From positions 620,001 through 684,000 of the forward strand of contig CAVTJG010000009.1 of assembly GCA_963735025.1 (NCBI GenBank): DNA of 64,000 nt, read 5' to 3'. Below, one piece after another: positions 45,243 through 52,773 of this stretch; the first letter of the stretch is position 1, and each line of letters begins with the position of its first letter. The position numbers and the translations under genes were made by a program. A model generated the notes under the pieces. It was not told where the DNA came from. It was given only the letters and a program-made list of their open reading frames with translations, and did not search any database. The stretch comes from JAABRB01 sp963735025. Its GTDB lineage: Bacteria > Pseudomonadota > Gammaproteobacteria > Burkholderiales > SG8-39.

Positions 45243-45464
45243 CTACCCGCGCTTGTAGACGATCTTCTTCGTCCCGCCATCGCAGCTGCCGACGACTTCG
45301 CCGTCCTTCACCTCGTCGGCGGGCACGATCTCGAGGGTGAACACGGGCACGCCGTTGGCCTTGATCTTCGCCTCGATCTCGGATTTCAGTTCCTCGCAAT
45401 CCTTCCTGGCGAGCGCCGGCGATGCGGCGAGCATCAGCGCGGCAAGCAGCACGATCGCTCTCAT
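45243..45464 (-). CDS. DUF1161 small secreted protein
   Basis: 73 residues with signal peptide MRAIVLLAALMLAASPALA. The mature part CEELKSEIEAKIKANGVPVF, TLEIVPADEVKDGEVVGSC, GGTKKIVYKR matches DUF1161, with two Cys that can form one disulfide. Periplasmic, function unknown. Its 3' end abuts the dRS3-like repeat. Confidence 0.88.
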   Translation of the reverse strand: MRAIVLLAALMLAASPALARKDCEELKSEIEAKIKANGVPVFTLEIVPADEVKDGEVVGSCDGGTKKIVYKRG

Positions 45465-45596
45465 CTGGATTTCCCCCTGTGTCGTCGTGTCGGCGCGACG
45501 GGACGTCGCGCGTGCATTATGACGCGATCATAATGAAACGTGCACTCGACCGAATGGTCGACCCAATTGGTTGGTGAGAGACGGAGGCAGATTTAT

Positions 45597-45702
45597 CCCC
45601 TCCTTTTCAAGGAGGGGTGGCCGCGAAGCGGTCGGGGTGGTTCAACGAGCGCCGCACACCACCCCGCCGCCTCCGGCGGCACCCCTCCTCGACGAGGAGA
45701 GG
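45597..45702. repeat. Full-length CCTCC-type inverted repeat element (~105 bases)
   Basis: CCCCTCCTT..AAGGAGGGGTGG at the left and CCACCCC.. / CACCCCTCCTC..GAGGAG at the right form nested inverted repeats: the left palindrome, then GCCGCGAAGCGGTCGGGGTG, and on the other side CACCACCCCGCCGCCTCCGG and the right palindrome. It looks like a small non-autonomous palindromic element of which the copies at 36520 and 41235 are single ends and that at 58961 is a half. Confidence 0.7.
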
Positions 45703-45715
45703 AACGAGCGCTTCG

Positions 45716-46831
45716 CTACCCCCATACTTCCTTGGCGGTCTCGACGACGAGCTTGATCTTCGCCGACTGGGCTTCGAGCATGATCGCGTTGCCGTGCACG
45801 GTGCTGGAGAAGCCGCACTGTGGCGAAAGGGCGAGCTGCTCGAGGGGCACGAATTTCGCTGCCTCGTCGATGCGGCGCTTGATGTCGTCCTTCTTCTCGA
45901 GCTCGCCGAGCTTGGTCGTCACCAGGCCGAGCACGACGATCTTGCCTTTCGGCACGTGGCGTAACGGCGAGAAATCGCCCGAGCGCTCGTCGTCGTATTC
46001 GAGAAAATAGCCGTCGACGGCGAGATCCTTGAACAGCGCCTCGGCCACCGGCTCGTAGCCGCCTTCCGCCACCCACGCGCTCTTGAAATTGCCGCGACAG
46101 AGGTGCGTGCAGATCGTCATGCCTTCGGGGCGATCGGCGATCGCGGCATTGATGAGCTTTGCGTAGCGGCGCGGCAGCTCATCGGGATCGTCGCCGCGCT
46201 GCTTGGCCCCTTCGCGCAGCTTCGGATCGCACAGATACGCGAGGTTCGTATCGTCGAGCTGAACGTAGGTGCAGCCCGCTGCGCCGAGCGATTTGAGCTC
46301 GTCCCGATAGCATGCCGCGATGTCCGCGTAGAACGCCTCGAGATCGGGATACGCTTCCTTGCTGATCGCCTGTCGCCCGCCGCGAAAATGCAGCATGGTC
46401 GGCGAAGGAATCGTGACCTTGGTAACGCCGCGCTTGGTGACGGACTTCAGGAAATTGAAATCAGCGAGCTGAATCGGCTTCTCGTGCTTCAGCTTGCTCA
46501 CGACGTGCATCACGGGGGGCGCAAAGCTCACGTCACCCGCTGCGCCGTGGAACTTCGACGCGATGCCGCCCCGCACCTCGACTCCGCCGAGCTGCTCGAG
46601 GAAGTCGATGTGAAAGTAGGTCCGCCGGAACTCGCCGTCGGTAATTGCCTCCAGCCCGAGGTCCTCCTGATACTTGACGACGTCGCGGATCGCGGCGTCC
46701 TCAACCTTGCGCAGCGCCTCGCGGGTGATCTCGCCCTTCTGCTGCTTCTCGCGTGCATCGAGCAGTTCTTTCGGGCGCAGGAAGCTGCCGACGTGATCGG
46801 CGCGGAACGGGGGCGTGTTGCGGTGGGTCAT
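45716..46831 (-). CDS. MetE catalytic-domain protein, second paralogue
   Basis: 371 residues from MTHRNTPPFRADHVGSFLRP (CAGGAG upstream; ORF start 46855 rejected). Zn-site motifs MTICTHLCRGN (His-x-Cys) and LSPQCGFSS (Cys). GLEAITDGEFRRTYFHIDFL and AAGCTYVQLDDTNLAYL are family features. Only the C-terminal MetE domain is present, of the YxjG/YxjH type. It follows the MTHFR-like gene by 30 bases; together they could pass methyl groups through folate. Confidence 0.88.
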   Translation of the reverse strand: MTHRNTPPFRADHVGSFLRPKELLDAREKQQKGEITREALRKVEDAAIRDVVKYQEDLGLEAITDGEFRRTYFHIDFLEQLGGVEVRGGIASKFHGAAGDVSFAPPVMHVVSKLKHEKPIQLADFNFLKSVTKRGVTKVTIPSPTMLHFRGGRQAISKEAYPDLEAFYADIAACYRDELKSLGAAGCTYVQLDDTNLAYLCDPKLREGAKQRGDDPDELPRRYAKLINAAIADRPEGMTICTHLCRGNFKSAWVAEGGYEPVAEALFKDLAVDGYFLEYDDERSGDFSPLRHVPKGKIVVLGLVTTKLGELEKKDDIKRRIDEAAKFVPLEQLALSPQCGFSSTVHGNAIMLEAQSAKIKLVVETAKEVWG

Positions 46832-46861
46832 GGTCGTGCTCCTGATTGTTTGCAAGCCGTA

Positions 46862-47788
46862 TCAGCCGCTCACGCTGAAGCTGTCGCTCGGCTCATCGAG
46901 GCGGAAACGTCCGCAGGCGACATTTTCCATCCACCGCGCCGTCTGTGCAAAGCCCCCGAAGGCGAAGCAATGCAAGCCCGCGATTCCCAGCCCCTTGCCG
47001 TCGAGCGCGACGCGGCGGACGACCTTCTCCGGCCCCTGCTGAACCACCAGCCGGGTGAGCGATATTGCCTGGGTTCCGACCGCGCGGAGCGAATTGCCGA
47101 TTCCGCAGCGGACACCGTAGTTGAGCAACGCACGAATCGTCGCGGGGCCCGCCACCCCGACTCGCACCGGAATCGCTACGCCACTCGCGCGCAGGCTTCG
47201 TAGCCAATCGACGATGACCCCGCCGTCGAAGCAGAATTGCGAAACAATGAAGAGATCGATGCCGGTGCGCTGCGCGAGATCGATCTTGTCCGCAAGCGAT
47301 GCCTGGAGGAGCGCATCCGGGATCTTGCGGTGTCCCTCCGGATAGCCGGCGATGCCGACGCTGCGGATGCCGTACTCCTGCAGCAGTCCCGTCTCGATGA
47401 GGGCCAGACTGGAATCGAACGGACCCGCGGCCGCCTTGCTGTCGCCGGCGACCGTCAGGACGCGCTCGACGCTGGCTTCACCTTGCAGACGACCGAAGAA
47501 GTCGCGTGCCGCAGCGACATTGGTCAGCCGCCGCGCCGAGACGTGCGGTACCGGGTTGAAGCCCGCCTGACGCAGATGCCGCGCCATCGCTACGAGGTGA
47601 TGGTAGGGCTCGCCGGGCAACCAGGGCGTGAAGACATCGCTTCCCGGGGGCAGCAGGCCTGAATAGCTCTCGATGTCGGCCAGGTTACGTGTGGAGGCTT
47701 CGAGCGATCCCGCCCTCACAAGCGTACTGATGGCGTCGGCCAGGCCGGCCGGTGCCTCTACTGCCGCGCGTTCGTCCGTCTGGGCCAT
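46862..47788 (-). CDS. Methylenetetrahydrofolate reductase-family protein
   Basis: 308 residues. The TIM-barrel flavoprotein family is indicated by DVFTPWLPGEPYHHLVAMAR, RQAGFNPVPHVSARRLTN, VLTVAGDSKAAAGPFDSSLA, IRSVGIAGYPEGHRKIPDAL, DLFIVSQFCFDGGVIVDWLR and PVRVGVAGPATIRALLNYG. It is a divergent MetF relative, consistent with an accessory rather than housekeeping copy. It sits between a methyltransferase-like gene (4-base gap) and a MetE-core gene, so all three are probably one transcript. Confidence 0.85.
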   Translation of the reverse strand: MAQTDERAAVEAPAGLADAISTLVRAGSLEASTRNLADIESYSGLLPPGSDVFTPWLPGEPYHHLVAMARHLRQAGFNPVPHVSARRLTNVAAARDFFGRLQGEASVERVLTVAGDSKAAAGPFDSSLALIETGLLQEYGIRSVGIAGYPEGHRKIPDALLQASLADKIDLAQRTGIDLFIVSQFCFDGGVIVDWLRSLRASGVAIPVRVGVAGPATIRALLNYGVRCGIGNSLRAVGTQAISLTRLVVQQGPEKVVRRVALDGKGLGIAGLHCFAFGGFAQTARWMENVACGRFRLDEPSDSFSVSG

Positions 47789-47792
47789 GTCA

Positions 47793-49199
47793 CTAGTCGC
47801 GCCGCCGCGAAATGATGTACGACTCGTCCCAGAACCAGAGCCCGCCGTGCTTGTGCAGGACGTCGCTCGTTGCGTTCAGGTAGCGCCGGTCGGTCAGCAC
47901 GCCCTCCAGCCGCGCATCCTCGATCTGACCCACGTACACCGCGGCGTTCCATGCCGCAAAGAGCGTCGAGGTGCCGATCGAATCGGAGATCTCGGTAGGC
48001 AACGTGTGCATGTCGTAGCGGAACAGCGATCGTGCGTCCGAATAGGCATTGAAGTTCAGGTTGCGGGCCGCACTGCCGAGCGTTTCCTTCACCGCTTTGA
48101 GAATGTTGTGCCGGTCGTGCTGAAATGGCTGCTCGTCGGGCCATACGTTCTGCAGGATCTCCAGGCCCGGGTCGTTGCCGTGCGAATGGATTCCGAGCAG
48201 TCGTCCGCCCGGACCGAGGCTCTTGGCGAGCGGCGCGATCACCCGCTCGGCCTTGAATTCGAGCGGTGCGCGCAGGCGATAGGGCTGCGAGGCCATGACG
48301 AGATCGTAGTCGGCTGTGGCGCCTCCGCGGCGCGGGATGATCGGGTCGAGCAGAAAGCGATGGTCCTCCCGGTAGATGACGAGCACGGCGGGACGTTCGT
48401 AGACCGGATTGCCGGTCTTCGGGCTCACGTGCGCACGCCAGTGCTCGGTGAGCCACGGGCCGAGCGCGGTGATCTGCTCCTCGAATTCGTGCGCGGTGGT
48501 TCCGGTGAGTGCGAGCTCGTGCCAAGCGAGCCCCGTCGCGGCAGCCACCGAAGTCGGGACGAGCCACGGCGCCTCCCGATAGTAGAGATTGGTCATCACG
48601 AGCACGCTCGCGGGGTGCTCGTAATAGCGGTCGGGCATCTTCTCGAGCGCGAGACGCACGTCCTCGAGGCTGATTTCCTTGCCGACGATGTAGAACGGCA
48701 TCGTGGAAAAACGGTTGTGCATCGCGCGCATGACGCGCGTCAGCACCGTGCCGTCGCCTACGCCCGCGTCGAAGACGCGAACTGCCGGTGGCCGCGGATG
48801 GATATTCGCGAGCTCCATCGCCACGCGCTGCGCGACGACGCCCTTCTCGGAACAAGTGTTGACGAAGAGAAGGTACTTCTGGCGGTTGTCGAAGAACCGG
48901 AAATTCCGGTCCTTCGGGGCGCCGGATTCAGACGCCGGACCAGGCGCACCAAGAGCCACCGGCGCGACGCTGGCGATGGGACGTGTCGCGGCCACCGCCT
49001 TGCCGTCGCGATGGGCGCGCATGTTGCTCGACATGAACGTGCGCACGCGCTCGAGCGTGGCGGTCGTGATGCGTCCGCCGTCGCGCAGGCGATTGACGAA
49101 CTTCCCGTCGTTGACGACGAGGCGCCCGAACGTGGACTCCGCGACCCCGGTGTTCCGGCAGTACTCGGTGATCTCGCGAAGTAGCGACTCGGCCTCCAT
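47793..49199 (-). CDS. SAM-dependent methyltransferase-like protein with N-terminal HTH-like region
   Basis: 468 residues from ATG 49199, preceded by GGAGGAGGGGAGG. Residues ~5-55 (EYCRNTGVAESTFGRLVVND, TATLERVRTFM) look like a small DNA-binding-type helix-turn-helix. Residues ~115-150 have a methyltransferase motif I (VRVFDAGVGDGTVLTRVMRA). Later LGPGGRLLGIHSHGNDPGLE is a motif III/IV-like loop. I do not recognise a named family. Position at the head of a MTHFR and MetE-core operon suggests a role in one-carbon transfer. Confidence 0.7.
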   Translation of the reverse strand: MEAESLLREITEYCRNTGVAESTFGRLVVNDGKFVNRLRDGGRITTATLERVRTFMSSNMRAHRDGKAVAATRPIASVAPVALGAPGPASESGAPKDRNFRFFDNRQKYLLFVNTCSEKGVVAQRVAMELANIHPRPPAVRVFDAGVGDGTVLTRVMRAMHNRFSTMPFYIVGKEISLEDVRLALEKMPDRYYEHPASVLVMTNLYYREAPWLVPTSVAAATGLAWHELALTGTTAHEFEEQITALGPWLTEHWRAHVSPKTGNPVYERPAVLVIYREDHRFLLDPIIPRRGGATADYDLVMASQPYRLRAPLEFKAERVIAPLAKSLGPGGRLLGIHSHGNDPGLEILQNVWPDEQPFQHDRHNILKAVKETLGSAARNLNFNAYSDARSLFRYDMHTLPTEISDSIGTSTLFAAWNAAVYVGQIEDARLEGVLTDRRYLNATSDVLHKHGGLWFWDESYIISRRRD

Positions 49200-49572
49200 C
49201 CTCCCCTCCTCCAAGGGATTCGCGATCGTTTATTGCATTCCCGATCCGGTAGGCTGTCAATCGGATTTCTGCCCACGATCCAAGTGGGACAGTGAGTGGG
49301 CAGATTATTAATTATTTATTATCAGTTGTTTAAGGCAGTCGCCCCACCGAGGATCCAGCGCGGGTCACTGAGACCGCAGAGATCCCACATTCCATCCCAT
49401 CGTCGAGGGAGCGCGCGCGCCCAAGAAAAAAGCGGGTGCCTGTGGCACCCGCTTCGCCAAAGCCCTCGCGGGCCATTTCCCTGCTTGGAGACTATCCGAC
49501 GGCGTGCCAGATGTTTCGCGCCGCCCGTGCCCCGGAATGGGAGGCGAACCCTCCCATTCCGGTCAGCGTGGA
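49200..49572. other. 373-base non-coding region between the one-carbon operon and amtB
   Basis: No ORF with family resemblance. It contains the amtB terminator (49426-49452) and a markedly AT-rich stretch at 49304-49332 (ATTATTAATTATTTATTATC) about 105-130 bases upstream of the methyltransferase start, the best candidate for that operon's promoter region. Confidence 0.55.
49426..49452 (-). terminator. Intrinsic terminator of the porin-glnK-amtB operon
   Basis: On the minus strand GCGGGTGCC, loop ACA, GGCACCCGC, then TTTTTT (plus-strand arms 49432-49440 and 49444-49452, A run 49426-49431). It lies about 120 bases after the amtB stop. Confidence 0.9.
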
Positions 49573-50961
49573 TTACATGTGATAGGCAGCTTCCCCATGC
49601 TGTGCGGCGTCCAGGCCCTCGCGCTCCTGCTCCTCGACAACCCGCAGACCGATCGTCATGTCGACGACCTTGTAGAGGATGAAGCTCACCACACCGCTCC
49701 ATACGACTGTCGTGGCGACGCCGATGAACTGCACCCAGACCTGGCCGCCCATGCTGACGCCATCGGCATACCCCACGCCGCCGAGGCCCTTGGACATCAG
49801 GACTCCGGTGCCGAGCGCACCGATGATTCCGCCGATGCCGTGCACGCCGAACACGTCCAGCGAATCGTCGTAGCCGAATGCGCTCTTCAGGCCCGTCACC
49901 GCCCAGAAGCAGACGATTCCGGCCAGCAAGCCGAGGACGATCGACCCGATTGGCCCGATGAAGCCGCAGGCAGGCGTGATCGCAACCAGTCCGGCGACGG
50001 CACCCGATGCCGCGCCGAGCATCGTGGGCTTGCCGCGCACGATCCACTCCGCGAACATCCAGCCGAGCACTGCCGCAGCGGTGGCGAGCTGCGTGTTCGC
50101 GAGCACCAGCCCGGCGACGCCGTCGGCCGCGAGTTCGCTCCCGACGTTGAAGCCGAACCAGCCCACCCACAGCAGCGCCGCGCCCACCATCGTGAAGGTC
50201 AGGTTATGCGGCGGCATCGCTTCCTTGCCGTAGCCGATCCGCTTGCCGAGCAACATGCAGCCGACAAGTGCGGCGATACCGGCATTGATGTGCACCACAG
50301 TACCGCCGGCGAAATCCTTCGCGCCCAGCGTCGCGAGCCAGCCGCCGCCCCAGACCATGTGGGCGATCGGTACGTAGACGAACGTCAACCAGAGCGCCAT
50401 GAACCACAGCACCGCCGAGAACTTGATCCGTTCCGCGAAGCCTCCGACGATCAGCGCGGGCGTGATCGCCGCGAACGTCAGCTGGAAGACCATGAATACA
50501 TACTCGGGAATCACGCCGCTCAGCGTCTCGGGCGCGATGCCCGCCAGGAACGCCTTGCTGAATCCTCCGTACACGGTGTTCCAGGGACCCTCGGTGAATG
50601 CCAGGCTGTAGCCATAGAGTGCCCAGAGTATCGAGACCAGCGAGAACGTCACGAAGACGTGCATCAATACCGAGAGCATGTTCTTCGCGCGCACCAGGCC
50701 ACCGTAGAAAAGCGCCAGCCCCGGGATGGTCATGAGGATCACGAGTACCGTCGCCGTGATCATCCACGCGGTGCTACCGGTGTCGAGCGTTGGCTTTGCC
50801 TCGGCGGCGGGTGCCGGTGCAGCCTCGGGCGCCGGTGCGGCCGGTGCCTGCGCCAGCTGGATCGGCGTGGCAGTCGGCGATGGCGTGTCGTCCGCAACCG
50901 CCGGCGCGGCCATGCCGACCAGGCCGACGAGCGCAATCAATGCGAATAGTTTTCGAATCAC
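49573..50961 (-). CDS. amtB: Ammonium transporter (Amt/MEP family)
   Basis: 462 residues from GTG 50961 (AAGGGAG 8 bases upstream), with signal peptide VIRKLFALIALVGLVGMAAP and an Ala-Pro-rich linker. The channel has 11 helices: MTIPGLALFYGGLVRAKNML, FAGGTVVHINAGIAALVGCM (pore His) and GFIGPIGSIVLGLLAGIVCF, with VFGVHGIGGIIGALGTGVL (second His). It conducts NH3/NH4+ and is gated by GlnK, encoded 13 bases upstream. Confidence 0.96.
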   Translation of the reverse strand: MIRKLFALIALVGLVGMAAPAVADDTPSPTATPIQLAQAPAAPAPEAAPAPAAEAKPTLDTGSTAWMITATVLVILMTIPGLALFYGGLVRAKNMLSVLMHVFVTFSLVSILWALYGYSLAFTEGPWNTVYGGFSKAFLAGIAPETLSGVIPEYVFMVFQLTFAAITPALIVGGFAERIKFSAVLWFMALWLTFVYVPIAHMVWGGGWLATLGAKDFAGGTVVHINAGIAALVGCMLLGKRIGYGKEAMPPHNLTFTMVGAALLWVGWFGFNVGSELAADGVAGLVLANTQLATAAAVLGWMFAEWIVRGKPTMLGAASGAVAGLVAITPACGFIGPIGSIVLGLLAGIVCFWAVTGLKSAFGYDDSLDVFGVHGIGGIIGALGTGVLMSKGLGGVGYADGVSMGGQVWVQFIGVATTVVWSGVVSFILYKVVDMTIGLRVVEEQEREGLDAAQHGEAAYHM

Positions 50962-50974
50962 GTCTTGTTCTCCC

Positions 50975-51313
50975 TTACAGCGCATCCGCGCCGGTCTCGC
51001 CGGTGCGGATGCGGACGACCTGCTCGAGGTCGGCGACGAAGATCTTCCCGTCGCCGATCTTCCCGGTGTTGGCGGATTTCTCGATCGCCTCGATGACCTG
51101 GTCGAGCAGGTCCGATTTGATGGCGACCTCGATCTTCACCTTCGGCAGGAAATCGACGACGTACTCGGCGCCCCGGTAGAGCTCGGTGTGGCCCTTCTGG
51201 CGCCCGAAGCCTTTCACCTCGGTGACGGTGACGCCTTGCACGCCTATGGCAGACAGTGCCTCTCGCACCTCGTCGAGCTTGAACGGCTTGATGATTGCGG
51301 TGACGAATTTCAT
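50975..51313 (-). CDS. glnK: Nitrogen regulatory protein P-II
   Basis: 112 residues, the exact family length. The T-loop has Tyr51 for uridylylation (LYRGAEYVVDFLPKVKIEVA); signature KIGDGKIFVADLEQVVRIRT. Binds ATP/ADP and 2-oxoglutarate and blocks AmtB when nitrogen is ample. Being next to amtB and behind a sigma-54 promoter, it is the GlnK paralogue. Confidence 0.97.
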   Translation of the reverse strand: MKFVTAIIKPFKLDEVREALSAIGVQGVTVTEVKGFGRQKGHTELYRGAEYVVDFLPKVKIEVAIKSDLLDQVIEAIEKSANTGKIGDGKIFVADLEQVVRIRTGETGADAL

Positions 51314-51351
51314 GTTGCTACCCCTTGTAATGGCGGGACCCTTGCCGGACC

Positions 51352-52164
51352 TCAGAACGCCTTCTTGATGTAGACGACGCCTGTGCCCTTCGCGGTGTTG
51401 TATCCCGACAGATCAGTGTAGAAGTTGACGGAGGCGAGCTGCGAATTCTTCACATTGGTGTCGGAATAGAACGCGCCGATCTCGAGGTCCTTCACGGGCC
51501 CCGACTGGACGGTGTAGGAGGCCCCAATCTTCCAGTTACTGTAGGACGCTTCTGTCGCACTGATCTGGTTCCCATCGTTCTTGACCTTCAGGATGCCGTA
51601 GTCCCCGAATACCGCGAACCCGGTCTTCTCGATGGGGTAGTTGGCGAAGAAGTCGAGGTACCAGGTGCCATCAGTATCCTGACCGATCGGCTTCGCGCCA
51701 AAGTAGTTTGTCAATGCGTACGAGTACTTCACGCCCAGGAACTTCCACCCGAGTGCAGCGGCGATCTCCCAGGTGTCGGCGGAAGTGGCGCCCGGATTCT
51801 TGTTTCCCGGGTAGTAGTAGTAGATGGTGCTGAGGTCGTAGTAGAAGTCCGTATCGCCGATGTTCCGCTTGAAGCCGGCGTAGAAATCCCACTCCAGGCT
51901 CGAGTGGTTGTAAGCGCCGAAATCCTCGAGCCAGCTGACGTTCGAAAGCCAGGTCCCGGCATAGAGGCCACTGTCGTGTGCAAAGTCGAAACCGCCCTGA
52001 ACGGCCGGTTTGCCGCCGGTTTGCGTAATGCCCCGGAAGATGTAGTTGCTGGTGATGCCCAGGTTCCCCGACAGGGAATACGACGGCGTAGCCTGTGCGA
52101 ACGCTTGGGCACCCGGCAATGCAAGCAGACCGGCGGCCATCGAGGCAAGTAGAAACTTTTTCAT
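51352..52164 (-). CDS. TorF-family (TIGR02001) putative porin
   Basis: 270 residues from MKKFLLASMAAGLLALPGAQ, signal peptide ending AFA. SLSGNLGITSNYIFRGITQT is the family hallmark, followed by amphipathic strands with alternating aromatics (WDFYAGFKRNIGDTDFYYDL) and a C-terminal VVYIKKAF ending in Phe, the outer-membrane insertion signal. It commonly precedes glnK-amtB in betaproteobacteria and probably widens uptake of small nitrogen compounds (inference). Confidence 0.9.
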   Translation of the reverse strand: MKKFLLASMAAGLLALPGAQAFAQATPSYSLSGNLGITSNYIFRGITQTGGKPAVQGGFDFAHDSGLYAGTWLSNVSWLEDFGAYNHSSLEWDFYAGFKRNIGDTDFYYDLSTIYYYYPGNKNPGATSADTWEIAAALGWKFLGVKYSYALTNYFGAKPIGQDTDGTWYLDFFANYPIEKTGFAVFGDYGILKVKNDGNQISATEASYSNWKIGASYTVQSGPVKDLEIGAFYSDTNVKNSQLASVNFYTDLSGYNTAKGTGVVYIKKAF

Positions 52165-52214
52165 GATCTCCCTCCGAGTGAGTGCGAAATGTGTGGAAAA
52201 TGCCGAGTTCTTAC

Positions 52215-52230
52215 TGCACAGGCCGTGCCA
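52215..52230 (-). promoter_or_regulatory. Sigma-54 promoter of the porin-glnK-amtB operon
   Basis: The minus strand reads TGGCACGGCCTGTGCA: -24 element TGGCACG and -12 element GTGCA with four bases between. The consensus is TGGCACG-N4-TTGC(A/T), so there is one mismatch. It lies ~50 bases upstream of the porin ATG. Confidence 0.85.
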
Positions 52231-52322
52231 GAAAGTTAAGGTATAAAGATCAATAAGTTGAGAGGACACTTCGATTTTGTCGCCGGTTCAATGCCCCGAA
52301 TGAGTGCGTGCTTGGGGCGAGT

Positions 52323-52339
52323 TGCACAGATATGGTGCG
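52323..52339 (-). promoter_or_regulatory. NtrC-like binding site upstream of the sigma-54 promoter
   Basis: TGCACAGATATGGTGCG is an imperfect dyad (TGCAC..GTGC) matching the NtrC enhancer pattern TGCACC-N5-GGTGCA. It is centred about 105 bases upstream of the -24 element, a normal distance for NtrC. A second weak half-site may lie near 52363-52378. Confidence 0.65.
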
Positions 52340-52423
52340 CGATTTTCGTGAGTGAAATGACGCTGCAATACGGCGTGCTAAACTCGGCCGCGCACGCCGT
52401 TTCATCAGGATTTGCCCAACGCC

Positions 52424-52669
52424 ATGGAGCCCGCCCGACTCATCGAAGAGGTCAACGCCCGACTGAGCGAACTCCTGGCGGCGAGCCCCGCGCGCGATGT
52501 CGAGCGAAACGTGAAAGCCGTTGTCACCGCAGCTCTTGAGCGGCTCGAGCTCGCGACCCGCGAGGAATTCGACGTGCAGGCCAGGGTGCTCGCGCGCACG
52601 CGCGAGAAGCTCGCGGCGCTCGAGGCGCGCGTGGGCGAGCTCGAGCAGCGGCTGCGATCTGACGGCTGA
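52424..52669 (+). CDS. ubiK: Ubiquinone biosynthesis accessory factor UbiK (BMFP domain)
   Basis: 81 residues from MEPARLIEEVNARLSELLAA. The central helix (DVERNVKAVVTAALERLELA, then TREEFDVQARVLARTREKLA) and the C-terminal coiled coil (ARVGELEQRL) are the BMFP/YqiC layout. It helps the UbiJ-UbiK lipid-binding complex in aerobic ubiquinone synthesis. It is divergent from the porin operon and leads into comM. Confidence 0.88.
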   Translation: MEPARLIEEVNARLSELLAASPARDVERNVKAVVTAALERLELATREEFDVQARVLARTREKLAALEARVGELEQRLRSDG

Positions 52670-52773
52670 TGGGCGGCTGATCGCCGCCGGGGGCGCGGCC
52701 CGGTCATCGCGACCGGGTCCAGGCGCGTTCTTTGACTACCCCCATTCACCGTCCCACTTGCGGCGGCCCCGAA

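Noticed and set aside
43148..45280. 710-residue minus-strand ORF covering the ABC receptor gene
   Set aside because: Only the first-translated MarR portion (43148-43666) has family sequence; the rest is antisense to the Tat-exported receptor on the plus strand.
49304..49332. AT-rich tract suspected to be an origin or attachment site
   Set aside because: No DnaA-box cluster, tRNA end or flanking direct repeats; more likely a promoter region.
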